64,000 bases of DNA from Chaetoderma sp. LZ-2023a (Eukaryota; Mollusca; Caudofoveata; Chaetodermatida; Chaetodermatidae): NCBI GenBank assembly GCA_034401795.1, contig CM067360.1:54051768-54115767 (forward strand). The letters are read 5' to 3'. The notes under the pieces are model-generated. The model saw only the letters and a program-made list of their open reading frames with translations. It had not been told where the DNA came from and searched no databases. Numbering within the stretch: the first letter of the stretch is position 1; every line of letters begins with the position of its first letter. Of this stretch, positions 53,475 through 64,000 are shown piece by piece. The translations under genes and the position numbers were made by a program.

Positions 53475-55200
53475 TCTAGGTTCTGCGGTTTACACCACTT
53501 CAATTAATTTATGGCTGAAATAATTAGAAAAATTGAAAATACAGTTTTACTAAATAACCATTTCAGCTCTGCAATTCAATAATCTCAATGTGACGTAGGC
53601 AAGCAGTGTTAAAGCTCGCTACTGAGTATTTTAGACTTGACATGCTTGAGGTTGCGGGGGGGGGAGGATGTGTAGATTTTAAGGATTTTTTTAATGACCC
53701 AGACGTGCAGTGCATCATTGATTTTACTATACCCCAGCAAATTTCACTAACCCAATGTTTGTAAGCTCAAAGCTGATCACTTCTTTAATCCATTCACCAA
53801 TGGATACCTATAAAACTCATTTCCAAGGCAACCATACAGAGCTGTTGAAAATTTTGAAATTAATTTGTCCTTAGGCAGCAATGGCTTTCTGGAGAAATTA
53901 ATTTCAAAATATTCAATAAAGCATTGAATGTAGCAGAAAATCTGTTCTTTTGTCAATTCTGGTTGGGTACTGAACATAATGACATTATAACAGTGTTTTT
54001 TTGTATTTCCTCTTTTGAGAGCATTACTAACCCAGACGGGTTAGTGCAGATGAAGTCTTACTAACCCGCATGAAATTCTACATGTACTATTCTCGGGTTA
54101 ACAGGTTAGTGTTAAAATCGAGCCCTGGGTTGAGTGGCTGCGATTAAACAGTAACCGCTTTCAGATAAATTAGTTTCGAAAACTCCAATAGATTATTTCA
54201 TCCATTGAAAACAATTTGTTGCTAAGTACTAGTTCATATGCTGAATATGGACCACTTAACCCTTTATCCCTTGAATTTGTTTAAGCAAATCTCAAATTTC
54301 TTATAGAAAATGTCCATTTGCAGACCAAGAGATGATTCTTTTTGAAAATTTACCACTGGAATGAATCCAATGGTAAATTTTCAGAGTCATCTCTTGGTCT
54401 GCAAATGGACATTCCTCAAGACCACTGCAGCTCTCTAAGCCATTTTTAGCTGATATGAGTGTCAATGGATTGAGTCACTATTCTGTCTTGTGTGGCACTT
54501 GTGGTCATGGGAAAGGTATATAACAAAATTTGTTCAACATGACAGATTATCAACTGTCTGAATGGAAAAAACCCTTTACATTGTTTCACTAAGAAGGAAA
54601 TATCTCACAAAATTACCTACAATGCATGTTAACTGCAAATTTAACATAATTGCATCCCGCATGTTGAGCATTGACATTTTTCAATATATCACACATAATA
54701 GTTGGAAGTCGCGAAATAAGGATTTCTATGGCATCACTATGGTATGGCATGCTTACCATAGCAGGAGTGCAAGCACTACAGGTCTGATAAAGTCATAAAC
54801 ATAGGTAGTAGGGCAGATATATGAAAAAGATGTTACATTCTGGCAGAAAGCATGAAATTTGGCATATAGGTGGTTTACGGTATCCTGATCATAATTAGAT
54901 GCGGTGCCACGTGATTCTACCAAGGGAACCCATTCAAAATGGCGGATTCAAAATGGCCGCCTTTCCAGCGGAAAATTCGCATTACTCAAGCTCTAGACGG
55001 AGTAGAGATGGGATTAATGTCAAATTAGGGGTTACATGGGTCAATCGTTATAATTCTACTCACTACAATACTCTAAATATGTAAATATCAATCCTTCCAT
55101 AGCGACCACCTGTGTTTGATGTCAAAAGATGGTGGCTCTTTAAGATGTGTTATCTAAAAGATCCATCTCTTGAGAACAAAAGAAATATAGCATCTAGAAA
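53475..55200. other. Upstream region of the SLC22-like gene with repeats
   Basis: A family A hairpin lies at 53840-53922 and a family B element at 54260-54470. Near 54935-54965 two ATGGCGG/ATGGCCGCC blocks resemble YY1 sites but also resemble the repeat motif seen elsewhere. No promoter could be defined. Confidence 0.4.
54260..54470. mobile_element. TTAA-flanked MITE with family B hairpin
   Basis: Left flank TTAA at 54256-54259; right flank TTGA. Long arms AATGTCCATTTGCAGACCAA, GAAAATTTACCACTGGAATG and their partners give a stem of about 65 bp around a very short loop. Confidence 0.85.
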
Positions 55201-55221
55201 TAGTTTAAATTACCTGATTTC

Positions 55222-57430
55222 TTAATATCGAACCAAGTAATGGTCGTTATAGACACATTCAATTATCGTATTAGAGTATGCAAGGCTATACATGATTCTG
55301 TTGATTGTTGAATCATGATTCACAGACTTATAGCATTTCCATCTGCCAGTGTAATTACTTTTGCAAGCACATTTCACGAGTTCCCGGCATGCCTTAGATG
55401 CGTCTGCAAGCAAACTCCATTGCGGTGACCAAGTGTCTCCATCTCTGACCCAACCGCAGTCAGCTGGCGATGGCGTTTTTGCATTTACGTGGAGTGATTG
55501 GCCCCAAGGATGACCTGCCTGGAACGCAGCACGTTTGGTGTGTTGCAGCAGAGCTGCACTGGTCGGAGGAATGTTTTCTAGCTGCCTGTTGCCAAAAGCG
55601 AAAAGCCGTTTTTGTGCCTCATTAACCTTTGACAATGGTGATGTGCGTTTGTACAGTAGTACGACAAACCTCTCCAGCGTTTCCATGTCATTGTCACGTC
55701 TCCTAAATAGTGACTTGAATAGATCTGAAGTCGTCCAAACTTCCCATGCTGTCTTCTTGCCAATCCCACAAAATGCAGACACAGTGTCACACCCAGAGAA
55801 AACATGCATAAATAGCAGTCCTTGTGACGCTTCTGCACCCAAAACTGTTGCAATGCCATGAGCTGAAACATAGCGGAAGGTCTTCCCATGGCCAAATGCG
55901 ACCCAGAGATCACACCCATGAAGAAAGTTTGCTCTCCGTATGGCTAGGACTACGACGTCTGTATCTGTAGCATGAATCATTATTGTTCGATAACCTTGGT
56001 GATATGCATGGAAGGCGTGGAGCAACATTCTACCATCTGCTTCATCTTGCATGCATGGCGCGAGTTGTGAAACGTCATGCTCTGGCCTCATCAGCACGTT
56101 TTCCTCACATGTTGTGACAAGTATCTTTCCTTCTTGTAGCTCGAATGACTCCACTGTATGTGCAAGAAAGGTGAAGAGGCCTGTTTTGTTTGCATCAACT
56201 CGTAGGAAAGTTTTCCAATTTTGAGGGAGTCTTGTACTCGATGCAACACTAAGAGCTTCACCATGTCCCCGTAATTCTCTAGTGTGTGTGTCTTCAAGCT
56301 TCCTGCCTTATACACGTCCCATACAACATCCAATCTTTTAACCATCTGTAGTTGTCTAGCAATGTGTGGGAGGAAGACGTGCTCTGCAAAATCTCCAAAT
56401 GTCTTCACAACCACGTTTGATTTCTTGGGATCTAGATTACGCATCATAGCTGCTCCGTCAATGATCTTCACTTCAACCTCTGGACAATCAGCCGCACGAG
56501 CTACTAATGCTTCCAAACATCCCATCAGATCTGATTTGCTGCCTTGGCGCATTGCGTTGCTCTCAGCAAGTGATGGGGGCCATGGATGATTCTCATGCTC
56601 AAAGAATGAATCAAAGTCTCCATCTCTGGATTGGCAGGAAATGTACAGTCTAGAGAATAACTGTACATCTCTCTTCATTGCAACAAGCTTCTTGTTGGTT
56701 CTGGTACTCTTCCTCTGTTTTGATTTGAACAAAGCCAAATTGTTCTTTTGGATTGGGTCATATACCGATTTTTATGATACAGATAGTCGATCTGCGACGA
56801 ATGCGTGGTACTGTCTGATGCCTAGTTCTTCTGCTGTTCAGATTGCATTCACTACAGACTCCGACATAATGACTTTGGTATCTAGAGTCACTAAGTTAAA
56901 ACTGTCATCTAAAAATGGGTTTCCCATTTCCTCAATTGCATCAATAAGACAAATTGTGTTTAAATCAAACAATTTCTGCTTACTCTGAATCTGCTCAGTT
57001 ATCATTGATATTTCTGTGTGTATGTTTCACTTCGCACTCGCTGATCATCCTTCCTATTTCTGGGCCTGACACCATCCATCGTTTCAAAGCAGCTTCATTT
57101 TCTGTGATTCCGATAATTCCACCATCGCCCTTCAGAATAGCATTTTGCTGCTCGTGGATTTGATCATGTGCCAAGGCTGAGAACTTGTGAGCCGTTTTCT
57201 GAGTAACGAGGTTTCCTTCCACAAATTTCCTATACAAGTGGGCATCGGTTCTCAAGTTAAAACAGAGCCATCGTGCATAGTGTACATGATCCAGGGTAAA
57301 CATCCACTGGATAATCTTGCCCAATGTCTTTTCACGGCGCGATCAACTCGAGTCCGGCTACAGAGATGCCAACAAGATTTGTGCCACCTAGCACCGTTTT
57401 CTATGAGCATCTCCGCAATTCCGCAATGAT
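55222..57430 (-). pseudogene. Broken copy of an uncharacterised invertebrate gene family with a FEN1/PIN-like region
   Basis: Blocks in order on the minus strand: ARWHKSCWHLCSRTRVDRAV (near 57400); WMFTLDHVHYARWL, FVEGNLVTQKTAHKFSALAH and LKGDGGIIGITENEAALKRW-MVSGPEIGRMI (57324-56995); MGNPF, DTKVIMS, LFSRLYISCQSRDGD, LDVVWDVYKAGSLK (56990-56091); and a C-terminal part with DEADGRMLLHAFHAY, HATDTDVVVLAI and FSGCDTVSAFCGIGKKTAW (56154-55222). The last three resemble the acidic motifs and Gly-rich helix-turn-helix of FEN1/XPG nucleases. The blocks recur in many multi-copy 'uncharacterised' invertebrate proteins, as I recall. Here they lie in at least three frames and the middle after the first block is missing, so it is a dead or badly broken copy. 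Whether the family is a host gene or a transposon gene is not known to me. Confidence 0.75.
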
Positions 57431-58707
57431 CTAGTGATCACCCTGGCCAGGCAATCCTGAGATAGGCGCATAGTGTCCCGGATAATTCCGAGAGCAGCCT
57501 CTGGCACTAACCAACCTTCCGCCGCACAGGTCAGCATACACTGCAGGATGGTACAGCCGTGCGAAAGCACCGCCATGGCATCTCTCGCCGCATCCTCAAT
57601 GAGGGTCAACTCATTGAAAGGATCTTTATTAGTCTGGGAAACTAACGGACGAGAACGCCCCTTAGCCTTACCAGCTAATGGCCTATTCAGCGCCTCTCTC
57701 TCCCCGACGGTGCACACCCATTCAGCCTCGGTGGAAAATGACGACTCATCCAACAAGGGACTGCCGTTTTCATCTTCTTTCTTGCCCTTGGACGAGGCAG
57801 ACACCAACGATCCATGCTGAGGACTGCGAACTTGCTTACTAGTGTAAACAATGCCCGCCGACCGTGCACTCGCAGCTCCAGTATCCAACAACTCGCCGGA
57901 TACGGACGCACTGAGATCCATCGGCTCCAGCACGGGAGCCGGGATCACAGCCGCATTACTTACAGTGGCCAACGGAAACCCGATAGAGCCCGTAGCCACC
58001 GGCGCCGGGATGCCGTCCGAAGCCGTCAAACACGACTCCAACGGCAGCACGGGCTGAACAAAATCTGGATGGAAAATGCCCGACGGAACTTCAACATCAC
58101 CACCCGTCTGGCAAACCCATACATAACCCGAAGGAAAACCTTGGGACGTACCGGGTACAGCCATCGCGGAAAGATCCGGCATGCCGGAATCCTCCTTCAG
58201 CAAAAGCTCCTCCTCCTCTGCCGTCGGCTCTTGAGCCAACGCAACACGAGGTACAGGTGCAACACCCTCCGCAGCACTGACCGGACCACCGAAAGGTAGT
58301 CCTGCACCAGGCTGCATCGACGGGATCGTGGATTGCAGGGACTCAAACATGGCTTTAAACTGGGCCGCCCAAACACCCAAAGCCGAGTCCATCCTCTCAT
58401 TCAGGCGCTCCTCCAAGCCTCTGTTGGACGCCTGATCTGCCTTGGCCGCCTTGTCCCTCACGATTCTATCCAGTCGCCCACGCCGATCACGGTCGAACTC
58501 CGCCACCAACTCTGACGACCACTTCACACAAACATCGCACGGTCTTCCCACCTTGCACTTCGTGCAAGCTACGCAGTGGTGACCAGCAAATCTCCGTTTC
58601 ATGAACCGATTGCATTTGGTACACAAGGTATCCAGGCTTTTAGCCCTCTGCGAACACAAAGCAAGAATTAAAATGCTGCACATGACATGAATGACGAGCA
58701 GACGCAC
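57430..58707 (-). mobile_element. DIRS copy 4: gag-like fragment
   Basis: About 430 codons of an ORF1 like those of copies 1-3. A cysteine/histidine cluster comes first (CTKCNRFMKRRF, HHCVACTKCKVGRPCDVC), then a Pro/Ala/Val-rich middle, then RDTMRLSQDCLARVITRSLR matching the DGLVLSMDALAWVQARVTKS and DGINLALDCLTRSVTKSLR blocks of the others. It stops abruptly against the nuclease-like gene copy at about 57430. No inverted end was found to the right within 58708-59340. Fossil fragment. Confidence 0.75.
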
Positions 58708-59340
58708 AATGACTTGATTGTAATCTTAGATATTTGAAAATTTTTAGAGTGAAAATTAATAAACACAGCTTGGTAATTAACTAACCGTTAAAATACCCAA
58801 GAAAAAATGTACCGATCGCTACAAACACCTTCAACAATGAAGTGAAGACTAAAGATTGGCACAACTAGAGTGCATAGATACGCCAAGCCGAAGGCAAACA
58901 TACTCATGGGCGCCGCCATCTTGGCTAAGGGCGCATCCATCTTGAAAGGAACCCAGTCGCAAGAGAAATTAACTGAGTACCCGCATAATGCTTAAACAGT
59001 TAAGGGTACCGGACCGACTCCAACAATGGCTACCATTTTAAAACAATGTGCCAATTTAAGAAATTTCCAATCATTCATTACGGCATGAATGTATAAATTC
59101 TAGATTAATACAACCTGCCCCTGAGATGATTTTCCTTTCTCTTCCATCCTTCCAACAATGAATAGACCAGAAAACCGCTAACTCTGTTGAAATTGCGAAT
59201 TTTATGAGCTTAGAAAAAACACGACTAGCATGGAGAGCAAAATAGACGAATCTGACTGTGATTGGGAATTGACTCGGTACCTGGGGCTATGGTAATTCCC
59301 GGACACAGTATGGGCAGGACCAGGAGAGTGCGGAGTTTTA
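58708..59340. other. Possible leader of DIRS copy 4
   Basis: No gene. If copy 4 has a surviving right end it should lie here, but I could not match it to the ends of copies 1-3. Confidence 0.35.
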
Positions 59341-59349
59341 ATTGTTTAT

Positions 59350-60380
59350 TTTGAGCTAGACTAGATAATAGACATCTTCATAATAGTACATCTGGTAAGT
59401 ATTATTCGAAGTAGAATGCTGTGTCACTTCTGGCATCCTTAGCAAATGGTCAAACATGGACCACCTTTGCTGGGTGACTTTTACAGACAGCGGCGAAGTA
59501 TTACACATCTTGTATAGTGCATCGTTGGAAATTATGCTGTCTGGCCATCGGTGTCCAGTGATGGTGTGTAGGTGTTTGCAGTGGCAGGCATCGAGTTTGT
59601 ACAGAGCTGCCTTTGGAGCTTCCCAGCTGTTACAGTTATACAGCATCAAGGATACGCAGGTTGCTTTGTATCAACGTAGCCCTTTTTATCAATGGCATCT
59701 TTGATCTATGAATCCAGTTCGTCAAGGGGTTTCTTTTTCTCGTCTATGAAGTCTACATCATCGGCATATTCCATCTCTAGCGCCATCATCAGTATTGACA
59801 CTGGCGGGGGTTTGGTCTTGTGGAAGTTTCCCGCATGGATTTCAATGCAGCAGCAAGGTAACAGGTGAAAATCACCGCAGATAGACAATCTCCCTGTGGG
59901 GAGCCGATTGATGTCACAATCTCTAGTCTTCACTGACTTGACTCGTACTCTAGCTTGGTCTCTGCAAGCAGTACTCTCACTAGCCCTAGCTCATCTTCAT
60001 TGCAACTGGCCTGGCGTAGTGCATATCGGATCTTTGAGCGTTTAATTGTGTCAAAGGCTTGTGACATTCAATGCTTATTTTGTGGAAATCCCAGTGTTTG
60101 GACATGACTACCAACACAAGCATGCACTGAGCCCATACAATGTCTGCGCAGCTGCGGCCACGTTTGAAGCCACTTTGACATGATCCGCTGGAGTCATCAA
60201 TCTTGTCTCGGATGGGGCATAGAATAGCATTGGGTAGGATTTTCCGTATGCTGTTGAGAATCACAATGGGCTGCAGATTTGCTGGTGTGGGGGTGGCATA
60301 TGGCTTCTTATGCTTGAATAGTGCGATAAGGGTGGCTTGGCCTACAGCATTGATGGCAAGGTGGTGCATAAAAGTTGAAT
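59350..60380 (-). mobile_element. Degenerate LINE, reverse transcriptase region
   Basis: Same family as 190-835. In order on the minus strand: PIVILNSIRKILPNAILCPI, GSCQSGFKRGRSCADIVWAQ (template-binding block), MEYADDVDFID (catalytic), MMLYNCNSWEAPKAALYKLD, TGHRWPDSIISNDALYKMCN and HLLRMPEVTQHS. Frames change several times. The endonuclease part is not seen. Confidence 0.85.
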
Positions 60381-60544
60381 TTATGAAATAGTAAATGTGG
60401 TTAATAAAAAATATTCCTCACATGCGCACATGCGCGTACATTCATGAACATACGCATGCATGCACACAGGCACCCAAAATGTGTTATCTGAAGCAAAGAA
60501 TAATAAAATGGTTTGGTTATTGCAAGCCATGGGTAGCATCATGC

Positions 60545-60585
60545 ATTTATTACTATTATTATTATTTTTTATTATTTTTATTATG

Positions 60586-60621
<36 letters not shown>

Positions 60622-60625
60622 TCTG
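60545..60625. repeat. (TTA)n microsatellite, interrupted
   Basis: Runs of TTA/TTT with the longest pure tract at about 60588-60620. It produces a poly-isoleucine frame that is not a gene. Confidence 0.95.
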
Positions 60626-61226
60626 GGCAATAATAATAATATAATTTTGAATCTTGAATATTGAACATCTCCGTTGGAATAATGAATACTCCCCGAGATC
60701 TATCAAGAGTTCCAAACCACAGGTGCTCATGCCAAGGGTAGGAACTTCCAACACAAGAGCATGAAAAATGGCAACTGTTTACATTTGACTTTGTCGTACT
60801 TCGCTTAGAAAGGTAAAATGATGTATGTTATTTTATTCTTAACAAATTTTGATTCTAATTGTCGTAGATATATAGAAGGGAGTGCGGGACACCGATTCAT
60901 AACCATTAATCGTGACATTTCTGGTGTTAAATGGGTGAGCAGGCTGTTTGAAATGTCTCCCATATTTTCAACACACAGCGCTCATAAGCCTCGCTGAGTA
61001 ATGGAGGAGGGAGGTAGGCTTATAACATAGGCTATCCATGGCACAGACACCACATGAGACGGGACTGATGCCTTTATACAAGGCATAATTTATCTGGTAT
61101 CGCATCTCCATTTGCTACACATATTTAGGCATTTGCTATACATTCTGCAACATGCATAGCTATATCTGCTATGCAAATTTTTTACGGGATTGCAATTTAA
61201 TTGATTTTCTTAAGTTCTATTATTAA

Positions 61227-61438
61227 CACGTTCAACAACAAATCCCTGAAAAAGTAAATTCTGTACTATGTCATGTATTGATAGCATATTCTGTTGAATA
61301 TTTTGAAATTAATATGAATGGAAGCCATTGCTGCCTAAGGCAGCAATGGCTTCCAGTCATATTAATTTCAAAATATTCAACAGCTTTCCTGTTTTTTTGC
61401 TCTGAGATTGATATAAAGGGAATTTATCTGTAAAAGAG
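61227..61438. mobile_element. TTAA-flanked MITE with a near-perfect family A hairpin
   Basis: TTAA at 61223-61226 and 61439-61442. The core 61283-61383 pairs over about 47 bp: CTGTTGAATATTTTGAAATT, then GGAAGCCATTGCTGCCTAAG. Outer repeats contain AACAACAAATCCCTG against GGGAATTTATCTGTAAAAGA. Confidence 0.9.
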
Positions 61439-61514
61439 TTAACTGCTATACATTTTTATCGACTACTATACTATTTATAATTTGCATAGCAATACATGCT
61501 ATGTAAATATCAAA

Positions 61515-61690
61515 TTCTAAATTATGCCCTGCTTTATGTCCTCTCGGAAGGATGTGTCATATGACTGACGTATGGAATGACGCAGGTTTTTACACCTTGA
61601 TCACATCCCTGAATGCGGGATTGAACCCGACTCTTTGGATTGGAAGTTTAAGCATGTGCGGCACAACGGTTTTGCCAACATTTTAACAAG
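61515..61690 (-). mobile_element. tRNA-derived SINE-like sequence
   Basis: On the minus strand an A-box-like TTGGCAAAACCGTTGTGCCG is followed about 40 nt later by a B-box-like GGGTTCAATCCCGC within TTCCAATCCAAAGAGTCGG. That spacing fits a tRNA-related polymerase III promoter. The acceptor stem is not intact and non-tRNA sequence follows (GTGATCAAGGTGTAAAAACC), so it is read as a SINE rather than a tRNA gene. Single copy seen. Confidence 0.55.
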
Positions 61691-61699
61691 AACATCTGT

Positions 61700-62390
61700 A
61701 CTTGTATGGTGCTTTTTTCACCATACGAAGACAGCAGTAAGACCCGACAAATAAAATACTCGAGTTTCCATTTTAGTGAAGAATAAGGATATAGATTTTC
61801 AGGCCATGTGAGAAAATAAAAACTAATTAATTTCGTAATGACTGTGACACTTCAGCTTTAATTAACGAAAACTGGTGATATTATAGTTTCTCTGGTTTAT
61901 TTCACTTTACAGGCTTTCCCATTGGTGACAGATAGACGCTATTTCCATCATTGTTTTCGCAGTTAACACTCACAGATAAAGGACGGATATCCCCGTTCTG
62001 GGACACTCGCCTATTAGTAGACTATATCAAGGGAGATAATCTTTAAATGAAATCACGAAAACACATTACTATTTTAAGTAATATAACATGTTTGATAGGA
62101 ATCGTAGATGTTATTACCGTTCAGTAAAGGGATTGCAAATGAAAATGCTAAAGATTTGCTGATACAACAATAAGATATTAGCAGTGAAATCTTAGTCAGC
62201 AATAAATATATATACTGAAATAAATCAAAACTTTCTTTCTTTTATAGATCCCGTCTCTCGAACCTCCAGTTCAACTTTTAAAATTTCAAGATTCAAAATT
62301 ATTTATTTTCATACAACACATAGATTTTACATTTACACATCTGTGATGTGCACATGCGCGGAGATAAGTGCGCTTTGCAACTTCTGTCCT
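61700..62390. other. No recognised feature
   Basis: AT-rich, short ORFs only, no repeat family recognised. Confidence 0.4.
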
Positions 62391-62499
62391 TTGAAGATGA
62401 TACCTTATGCATTTACTGACATCTTGACCAAGAAGATATTACCATATATTCAATACAGAAGTATATAGGCTATACTCGACAGCAGCAAACTTAATGTCC

Positions 62500-63023
62500 A
62501 GCAGGAAAACTTGCAGACCATGACCGAACTCCTGAAGGAATCCAGAGACCTCTTCTACATGCTGCACCTGAAACGGACAGCGAAAATGAAGACCCCCTGA
62601 CTGCCTGCAGGGAAAGCTGGTATGCTGAATCTACAGGCATCCTCTTGACAGTCTGATCCAGATTATTTACAGGTTATGTACACATCAAGACAACAGGCTT
62701 TTGATAGCAAGCAAGTCATGACAATCTACATATCGTGTTCTTCGGTTAGAGACATTTGCGTTTATTAAATAATAAGTATTGTAATAATATTCGGTATCTA
62801 CTCCTAACGGAGGTTCGTCTAAAGGACATTAAATTTCATGTTCAAGAGATGGGATCTACACAAGAAAGAAAGGAAGAAAGTAACTCTTACAGTACAATCC
62901 CGATATTTATGCGTGTCGTCGACCTACAGTAGCAATATCATCGAACGTGTGCGATCATAGAACAAACAATTACGCTGTTTCAGCGGTTCTCCGGAGAGCA
63001 GAGAAATATACATCATCATCATC

Positions 63024-63070
<47 letters not shown>

Positions 63071-64000
63071 GTGGCAGACATTGAAGAGACACAGTTTGTA
63101 GATGATTTAGGCGCCAGCCAGTACTTTGACACGGTTGATGTAGAGGATACATGTGAGCCAGAGCAAATACCTACAGTAGTGCCTTCTGTTGAAGAAACGT
63201 CTTAACCTACAAGAGTAAGTCTCATAAGACCAAGTTGAAGCCAGTCACACCTGGTACTGGAAAGTACATGGTCATATTGAGAAATCTGGGTCCTGCCAGT
63301 GATGAATCTGATAGCAGCGATCCAGACGAAAGGGAAGAAACTGCCCACGTAGAGGTATTTGCCAGAATGCCAGCACCCTATAGTGGATATAGGTGAGACA
63401 GGCTGATACTTGGTCCAAAACATCAACATCAAGACGCTGACCTTGATGAATCTACCTGCTCTAGAGCGGCCACTCCATATAGTGGGTATAGACAAGATAG
63501 GCTCATATTACGTCCATTTCAGCCACGAAATGATCCGAAGAAGAAGAATGTGTCAATTAGGTCTCCACCTCGAGAATGTAATTATAGTCTTCAACATAAT
63601 TATGAGGACAGACGTCTGCACAGTTATAGTCAGCAAGGTAGATAGGACTTTGGTAGGTAACCTATTAGTAGGAATGACGTCACTATGGAAAGCCTAGGTA
63701 GAATAGCCCCTAGAACCTCCTTGCGCCAATCAGGGCGGGGAAAACACCTATCTCCATCCCATTTTTGGCCTCGTAAAACGTCCTCAAAATCCCTAGGTAA
63801 GCAGCTTGATGGCACGAAGAAGCCTAGACCGTCTCTGTACCGGTTACGGTAGCGCAGGATTTGGATATTAGTGGAGAGGAGGTGATATTGGAGCCATTTA
63901 CTAATCTGTTATCTGTGGTTCTATCCCCACCTCCTTCCACATATTGAAGGTCCACTCGCGTCAGAAATGCTCTTGACAAGTATACATCAGATTCTGCTAT
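62500..64000 (+). other. Unidentified coding-like remnant running off the right edge
   Basis: Plus-strand stretches look coding by composition: an acidic piece with PETDSENEDPLTACRESWY near 62560-62650; another with DIEETQFVDDLGASQYFD and DVEDTCEPEQIPTVVPSVEE at 63070-63200; then KPVTPGTGKYMVILRNLGPA with ASDESDSSDPDEREE; and two similar segments with PYSGYR-DRLIL near 63378 and 63474. Not all lie in one frame. A gag-like region of a retroelement, or a low-complexity host exon, is possible. I do not recognise it. Confidence 0.35.
63010..63069. repeat. (CAT)n microsatellite
   Basis: A near-pure CAT run, giving a poly-Asp frame on the minus strand and poly-His or poly-Ser on the plus strand. 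Confidence 0.95.

Noticed and set aside
54935-54970. YY1-like ATGGCGG/ATGGCCGCC pair upstream of exon 1 as a promoter element
   Set aside because: The same AAGATGGCCGCC-type words are common in the ACAAGAGGCCCAA-type repeats here, so they are weak evidence for a promoter.
59220-59300. Short plus-strand frame starting MESKIDESDCDWEL
   Set aside because: Only about 21 codons, no splice or family support, between two transposon remnants.
60381-60668. Frame with a long poly-Ile run
   Set aside because: Produced by the (TTA)n microsatellite.
61600-61690. Possible intact tRNA gene on the minus strand
   Set aside because: A- and B-box-like blocks are present but I could not fold a complete cloverleaf with an acceptor stem; a tRNA-derived SINE fits better.
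62970-63152. Frame with a long poly-Asp run
   Set aside because: Produced by the (CAT)n microsatellite on the opposite strand.

Overview
This window is eukaryotic, animal-type DNA: long introns, GT-AG splice sites, non-LTR retrotransposons, hAT-like and TTAA/TA-flanked short elements, and DIRS-type retroelements. A solute carrier gene and repeats that I associate from memory with mollusc genomes (elements opening ACAAGAGGCCCAA, and tandem TGACCTTTGACC blocks) suggest a marine lophotrochozoan, most likely a mollusc. That placement is inference; no marker gene settles it.

The one host gene I can rebuild is on the minus strand, from 53474 down to 14913. It is an SLC22-family (organic ion transporter, major facilitator superfamily) gene. 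Nine exons join with consistent splice phases into 466 codons covering the first initiator methionine to the last-but-one membrane segments. The final 60-100 codons were not found and probably lie beyond the left edge. Its introns are filled with repeats; intron 3 alone is 17.2 kb.

Four DIRS-type (tyrosine-recombinase) retroelement copies lie on the same strand as this gene. Copy 1 (about 871-9138) is old, broken and carries a LINE insertion. Copy 2 (about 10505-14677) is short, broken and has a MITE in its right end. Copy 3 (30681-37795) looks whole and young, with near-identical inverted ends and a clear internal complementary region. Copy 4 (about 57430-58707, perhaps further right) is a gag-like fragment.

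Right of the gene, 55222-57430 holds a broken copy of a widespread, uncharacterised invertebrate gene family with a FEN1/PIN-like nuclease region. Next come the copy 4 fragment, a degenerate LINE (59350-60380), a tRNA-derived SINE-like sequence (about 61515-61690), and an unidentified coding-like remnant that runs off the right edge (62500-64000).

The rest is dominated by small palindromic elements. One family (A) has a core hairpin whose two arms change together between copies, and two kinds of minisatellite appear to have grown out of it. A second family (B) has a GGAATGACTGGCTCGATAAC hairpin. Some copies are flanked by TTAA, as for piggyBac-type MITEs. Three larger elements have hAT-like ends; one has a perfect 8-bp target duplication. 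The tandem TGACC-rich repeats contain perfect oestrogen-response-element-like palindromes. I see no CRISPR array, rRNA or intact tRNA gene.
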